Below are positions 30,481 to 33,906 of a stretch of 33,906 nucleotides of DNA, piece by piece; position 1 is the stretch's first letter, and every line of letters begins with the position of its first letter. The translations under genes were made by a program, and so were the position numbers. The stretch is from Candidatus Cloacimonadota bacterium (GTDB taxonomy: Bacteria > Cloacimonadota > Cloacimonadia > Cloacimonadales > Cloacimonadaceae). Below the pieces are notes generated by a model, which was not told where the DNA came from, made no database searches, and saw nothing but the letters and a program-made list of their open reading frames with translations. Where the stretch lies: the NCBI GenBank assembly GCA_027318475.1, contig DAHVPC010000012.1, positions 1 through 33,906 of the forward strand, read 5' to 3'.

Positions 30481-31479
30481 ATGCGCATCGCCTTAGACGC
30501 CTTCGGAAGCGACAAAGCCCCATTTCCGGAGGTCGAGGGCGCGGTCCTGGCGATCAAAGAGGACTACTGCGAGCAAATCTTGCTGGTGGGCGACGCGGAT
30601 GTTCTGAACGCGGAACTGGAAAAGTATTTCTACGACAAGAAGCGCATTCGCGTGGTGCACGCCGCGGAGCGCATCACCATGGAAGACCATGCCGCCACAG
30701 CTGTGCGCTCCAAAAAAGACTCCTCCATGGTCCGGACTGTGGAACTGCACAAAGCGGGTGAAGCCGACGCCGCTCTGAGCGCCGGAAATTCCGGAGCCTT
30801 CATGGCCGCCTCGCTGCTGGCTTATGGCCGCATCAAGGGTGTGGAACGCCCCGCGATAGCGGTCACGATCCCCACCCAGGTGCATCAGGAAATCCTTCTG
30901 GATATGGGCGCCAACGTTGACTGCGACGCGCGCAACCTGGTCCAGTTCGCCCAGTTGGGCAGCATCTATTTCAGCTATCTTTACCAAGTTCCGCAACCAC
31001 GGGTCGCACTGCTCAACATCGGCGAGGAAAGCGCCAAGGGCAACAACATTTCCCGGGAAGCCCACCAACTGCTTTCCACTGCCAAAGACCTGAATTTCAT
31101 CGGCAACATCGAGGGCAAGGACGTGCTGAAGGGAATTTGCGACGTGGTGGTCTGCGACGGCTTTGTGGGCAACGTGGTGCTCAAGACCATCGAGGGCGCG
31201 GTAATTTCGATTTTCGACATCCTGAAAGAGCAATTCAACAAAGATTGGATTGCCAAATTCGGCGCCATGCTTTCCTACCCGGTGTACCGCTACCTGAAAA
31301 ACAAGCTGGACCATACGGAATACGGCGGCGCTTTGCTGGTGGGCTTGAACGGCACCAGCATCGTGAGCCACGGCCGCAGCAACGCCAAGGCGATCAAGAA
31401 CGCCATCCGCATGGCTGGACGGACCGCGCAATCCGGCTTCGTCCAGCACACCAAAGAGTATTTTGAGAGGATGCCCTGA
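30481..31479 (+). CDS. plsX: Phosphate acyltransferase PlsX
   Basis: 332 aa. PlsX converts acyl-ACP and phosphate to acyl-phosphate, the acyl donor for PlsY in phospholipid synthesis, at the cytoplasmic side of the membrane. Family signatures: MRIALDAFGSDKAP (usually MDAMGGD..P), DAALSAGNSGAFMA, RPAIAVTIP, LLDMGANVDCDARNLVQFA, LLNIGEE..KGN and VVCDGFVGNVVLKT. Gly-Gly of the common MGGD is FGS here, a mild deviation. It starts 1 nt after rpmF ends, consistent with one transcript. Confidence 0.96.
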   Translation: MRIALDAFGSDKAPFPEVEGAVLAIKEDYCEQILLVGDADVLNAELEKYFYDKKRIRVVHAAERITMEDHAATAVRSKKDSSMVRTVELHKAGEADAALSAGNSGAFMAASLLAYGRIKGVERPAIAVTIPTQVHQEILLDMGANVDCDARNLVQFAQLGSIYFSYLYQVPQPRVALLNIGEESAKGNNISREAHQLLSTAKDLNFIGNIEGKDVLKGICDVVVCDGFVGNVVLKTIEGAVISIFDILKEQFNKDWIAKFGAMLSYPVYRYLKNKLDHTEYGGALLVGLNGTSIVSHGRSNAKAIKNAIRMAGRTAQSGFVQHTKEYFERMP

Positions 31480-32471
31480 TGCCCCTTTACAACGCGAAAT
31501 TCTCCAGTTTCGGCAGTTTCGCGCCGAAAAAGGTCGTAAACAACTTTGATATGGAAAAGTTGGTCGAGACTTCCGACGAATGGATCCGCACCCGCACCGG
31601 CATGTTTGAACGGCACTATGCCTCCGCCGAAGAAGCAGCCAGCGACCTCGCAGTGCACGCCGCGACGAACGCCATCGAGGCTTCCTCTGTGAAATACAAG
31701 GATATCGACCTGATCATCGTCGGCACGGTCACCGGCGACCATCCTTTCCCTTCCACAGGCTGCATGGTGCAAAAGAAACTGGGATTGAAAAACATCCCGG
31801 CCTTTGACGTTTCGGCAGGCTGCACCGGCTTCGTTTACGCCGTCGAGGTCGCCCGGAACTTCGTGGAAAGCGGCAACGCCCAAAACGTCCTGGTCATCGG
31901 CGTGGACGTGCTCACCAAGATCACGAACTGGAACGACCGCAACACTTGCGTCCTGTTTGGCGACGGTGCCGGAGCCACGATCGTTTCCCGGGCCGGCAAA
32001 GGCGATATTTCCCGCATCATCGACGCCCTCATTTTTGCCGACGGCAGCCAGAGCGACCTGCTCTATCAAGCCGCCGGAGGTTCCAGGATGCCAGCCAGCC
32101 ACGAAACCGTGGATAAAAACCTGCACACGGTCTATATGGAAGGCAACAAGATCTACAAGAACGCCATCCGCTCGATGTTTGCCTCCACGGAAGAGCTGCT
32201 GCGCCGCAACAAACTGGAAGTCAAGGACATCGACTGGGTGGTGCCGCATCAGGCCAACCTGCGCATCATCGAAGGCCTGGCGGAAAAACTGCACTTGCCG
32301 ATGAGCAAGGTGATCGTGAATATCGAAAAATACGGCAACACCTCTTCCGGAACCATACCTTTGGCCGCTGACGAAGCCATCCGCTCCAAGAAGATCCGCC
32401 GCGGCGACATGATCGTGCTCACATCCTTCGGCGCGGGCCTCACCTGGGGCAGCATTCTGGCCAGATATTAA
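31479..32471 (+). CDS. fabH: 3-oxoacyl-ACP synthase III
   Basis: 330 aa. FabH starts fatty-acid synthesis by condensing acetyl-CoA (or a branched acyl-CoA) with malonyl-ACP. The catalytic triad is visible: Cys115 (DVSAGCTGFVYA), His257 (VVPHQANLRII) and Asn287 (EKYGNTSSGTIP). N-terminal SDEWIRTRTGMFERH and the FGDGAGA loop are typical. The ATG overlaps the plsX stop (TGATG). Chain-length preference cannot be judged reliably from sequence. Confidence 0.97.
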   Translation: MPLYNAKFSSFGSFAPKKVVNNFDMEKLVETSDEWIRTRTGMFERHYASAEEAASDLAVHAATNAIEASSVKYKDIDLIIVGTVTGDHPFPSTGCMVQKKLGLKNIPAFDVSAGCTGFVYAVEVARNFVESGNAQNVLVIGVDVLTKITNWNDRNTCVLFGDGAGATIVSRAGKGDISRIIDALIFADGSQSDLLYQAAGGSRMPASHETVDKNLHTVYMEGNKIYKNAIRSMFASTEELLRRNKLEVKDIDWVVPHQANLRIIEGLAEKLHLPMSKVIVNIEKYGNTSSGTIPLAADEAIRSKKIRRGDMIVLTSFGAGLTWGSILARY

Positions 32472-32481
32472 GGAGTTTACG

Positions 32482-33444
32482 ATGCGAACGGCATTTGTTT
32501 TTCCCGGACAAGGTGCGCAATATGTGGGCATGGCCATGGATTACATTACCCGCTACCCGGAATTCGCCAAGGTCCTGAGCGATTTTGACCAGACCCATGG
32601 CACGCAGCTGGCCGCCATCATGCAGGACGGCCCGGAGGACGCGCTCAAGGAAACGAAATACACCCAGCCCGCCATCCTCTTCCACAGCATCTGCGCGCTG
32701 CAGGTCTTCATGCGCAGCAGCGGCGTCCGGCCGGATTTCGTGGCCGGGCATTCCCTGGGCGAGTTCAGCGCTTTGGTTGCCAACGGAACTTTGAATTGGC
32801 AGGATGCCCTGCATCTGGTGCATAAGCGCGGAGAATTCATGATCCAGGCCAATGCCGGCGTGCCTTTCGCTATGGCAGCGGTATTGGGGTTGGACGCCCA
32901 GGTCGTGATGGATATCTGCGCGGAAGCCGAAGCCGCTGGCTTGGTCCGCGCCGTGAATTTCAACACACCCACGCAAACTGTGATCTCCGGAACCAAGGAA
33001 GGGGTGGAAAAAGCGGGCGAACTCGCCAAAGCCATGGGCGCCAAACGCGTGCTGCCGCTTGTAGTGGGCGGACCCTTCCACACTCCTCTGATCCATCCGG
33101 CCAGCGCTTGGCTGGCCCGGGAAATGGACACTGTCGAGTTCCGCGACGCCCAGATCCCTGCTGTCTCCAATCTGGACGCCTTGCCCAACACTCTGGGCAG
33201 CGCCAGCCGGGAAAAACTCGCCTTGCAGATCATTTCGCCGGTGTTGTGGGTGGATTCCGTGCGCTTCATGGTGAACGCCGGAGTGCGGCGCTTCATCGAA
33301 TTCGGGCCGCAGAAAGTCCTGAGCGGAATGATCAAGAATATTGACAAAGATGCTGTTGTTTTAAACTTGGATAAACTGGAAGAATTAGACGCTTTATTGG
33401 GCGGCCTGGAACCAGACGGACCGCCGGAAACGCAGGATAGATAA
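32482..33444 (+). CDS. fabD: Malonyl-CoA:ACP transacylase
   Basis: 320 aa, normal length. It transfers malonyl from CoA to acyl carrier protein. Family motifs: FVFPGQGAQYVGM, the nucleophile Ser91 in GHSLGEFSAL, Arg116 (HKRGEFM) that binds the malonyl carboxylate, and His200 in GGPFHTPLI (usually PFHSPLM). The AGGAG ribosome binding site is 7 nt before the ATG and 10 nt separate it from fabH. The C-terminal tail (LGGLEPDGPPETQDR) is a slightly longer acidic extension. Confidence 0.96.
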   Translation: MRTAFVFPGQGAQYVGMAMDYITRYPEFAKVLSDFDQTHGTQLAAIMQDGPEDALKETKYTQPAILFHSICALQVFMRSSGVRPDFVAGHSLGEFSALVANGTLNWQDALHLVHKRGEFMIQANAGVPFAMAAVLGLDAQVVMDICAEAEAAGLVRAVNFNTPTQTVISGTKEGVEKAGELAKAMGAKRVLPLVVGGPFHTPLIHPASAWLAREMDTVEFRDAQIPAVSNLDALPNTLGSASREKLALQIISPVLWVDSVRFMVNAGVRRFIEFGPQKVLSGMIKNIDKDAVVLNLDKLEELDALLGGLEPDGPPETQDR

Positions 33445-33451
33445 GGAAAAC

Positions 33452-33906
33452 ATGGTTTACGATCTTCAAGGCACAGTCACCCTGGTCACTGGTTCCGCGC
33501 GCGGAATCGGCCTGGCCATCGCAACTGCGTTCGCCGCCCAGGGCGCTCACACCGCCGTCCTGGATCTGAAACAGGAGGATGTGGACGCCGCGATCCGTTC
33601 TTTGACGGACCAGGGTTGGTCCGCCTCCGGCTACGTGACCAGCGTCACCGACGGCGCGGCCATGGAAGAGGTCTTCGCCGACGTCGTCGCCCGGCATGGC
33701 AAGATCGATTGCCTGGTGAACAACGCCGGCGTCACACGCGACAACCTCCTGCTCCGCATGAAGGAAGAGGAGTGGCAATTGGTGCTGGACATCAACCTCA
33801 AGGGCACATTCATCTGCACCCAGAAGGCCTTCAAACACATGATGAAAGCGCGCGGCGGCTCCATCGTGAACATCGCCAGCGTCATCGGCCTCATGGGGAA
33901 TCCCGG
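33452..33906 (+). CDS. fabG: 3-oxoacyl-ACP reductase, N-terminal part
   Basis: The first 151 residues; the gene runs off the right edge. It is a short-chain dehydrogenase: TGSARGIGLA (NADPH-binding TGxxxGIG at 13-20), NNAGVTRDNLLLRM (90-103, typical FabG), DINLKGTF and NIASVIGLMGNP with catalytic Ser143. The YxxxK pair lies beyond the window. FabG reduces 3-oxoacyl-ACP in the elongation cycle. It starts 7 nt after fabD with AAGGA upstream, and acpP and fabF would be expected next. Confidence 0.95.
   Translation, partial: MVYDLQGTVTLVTGSARGIGLAIATAFAAQGAHTAVLDLKQEDVDAAIRSLTDQGWSASGYVTSVTDGAAMEEVFADVVARHGKIDCLVNNAGVTRDNLLLRMKEEEWQLVLDINLKGTFICTQKAFKHMMKARGGSIVNIASVIGLMGNP

Overview
The window reads as a chromosomal piece of an anaerobic bacterium, most likely of the Cloacimonadota (Candidatus Cloacimonas relatives) or a close Fibrobacterota/Bacteroidota-like lineage. 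This is inferred from many exported multidomain proteins that end in a YPNPF-type C-terminal domain (FlgD-Ig / type-IX-like sorting domain), from Gram-negative envelope genes (gmhA) and from the general protein style; no rRNA is present to settle it.

Layout. (1) 1-97: start of a nucleotidyltransferase-domain gene running off the left edge. (2) 561-9423, minus strand: a 1357-aa exported adhesin-like protein; then an operon add (adenosine deaminase) - gmhA - secreted endonuclease I - secreted beta-helix protein. (3) 9602-15061, plus strand: three exported proteins, two of them translationally coupled. (4) 15736-25912, minus strand: ten tightly packed genes (ATGA overlaps or very short gaps): ygeY-type hydrolase, threonine-synthase-like PLP enzyme, stripped-down hydantoinase/dihydroorotase, molybdenum hydroxylase large subunit, its 2Fe-2S subunit, YgeW carbamoyltransferase, a second fold-type-II PLP enzyme, a MocA-like nucleotidyltransferase, a nitroreductase and a DUF3795 protein. 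(5) 26044-26767: an IS200-type Y1 transposase gene flanked by inverted palindromic repeats. (6) 26846-28174: ssnA. (7) 28706-33906, plus strand: an MFS transporter diverging from ssnA, then rpmF-plsX-fabH-fabD-fabG, the classic L32/fatty-acid synthesis operon, cut by the right edge.

The most interesting content is region 4 plus ssnA. Together these genes resemble the ygeY-ygeW-ssnA-hyuA-xdhAC set known from anaerobes that break down urate and other purines, but remodelled: two unfamiliar PLP enzymes stand where ygeX (diaminopropionate ammonia-lyase) would be expected, the hydantoinase has only its TIM barrel, and no FAD subunit, ygfK or carbamate kinase is in the window. Active-site residues of the molybdenum subunit fit a purine-like substrate. 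The presumed flow is purine hydroxylation (XdhA/C), ring opening (HyuA-like, SsnA, YgeY), phosphorolytic carbamoyl transfer (YgeW), and PLP-dependent deamination of the remaining amino acid.

The intergenic DNA holds several repeat families: a 52-nt twin-hairpin repeat (six copies), a palindrome built of 11-nt phased units (two related copies and one of similar build), repeats tied to the IS200-type gene, and a 276-bp MITE-like element with perfect 42-bp terminal inverted repeats.
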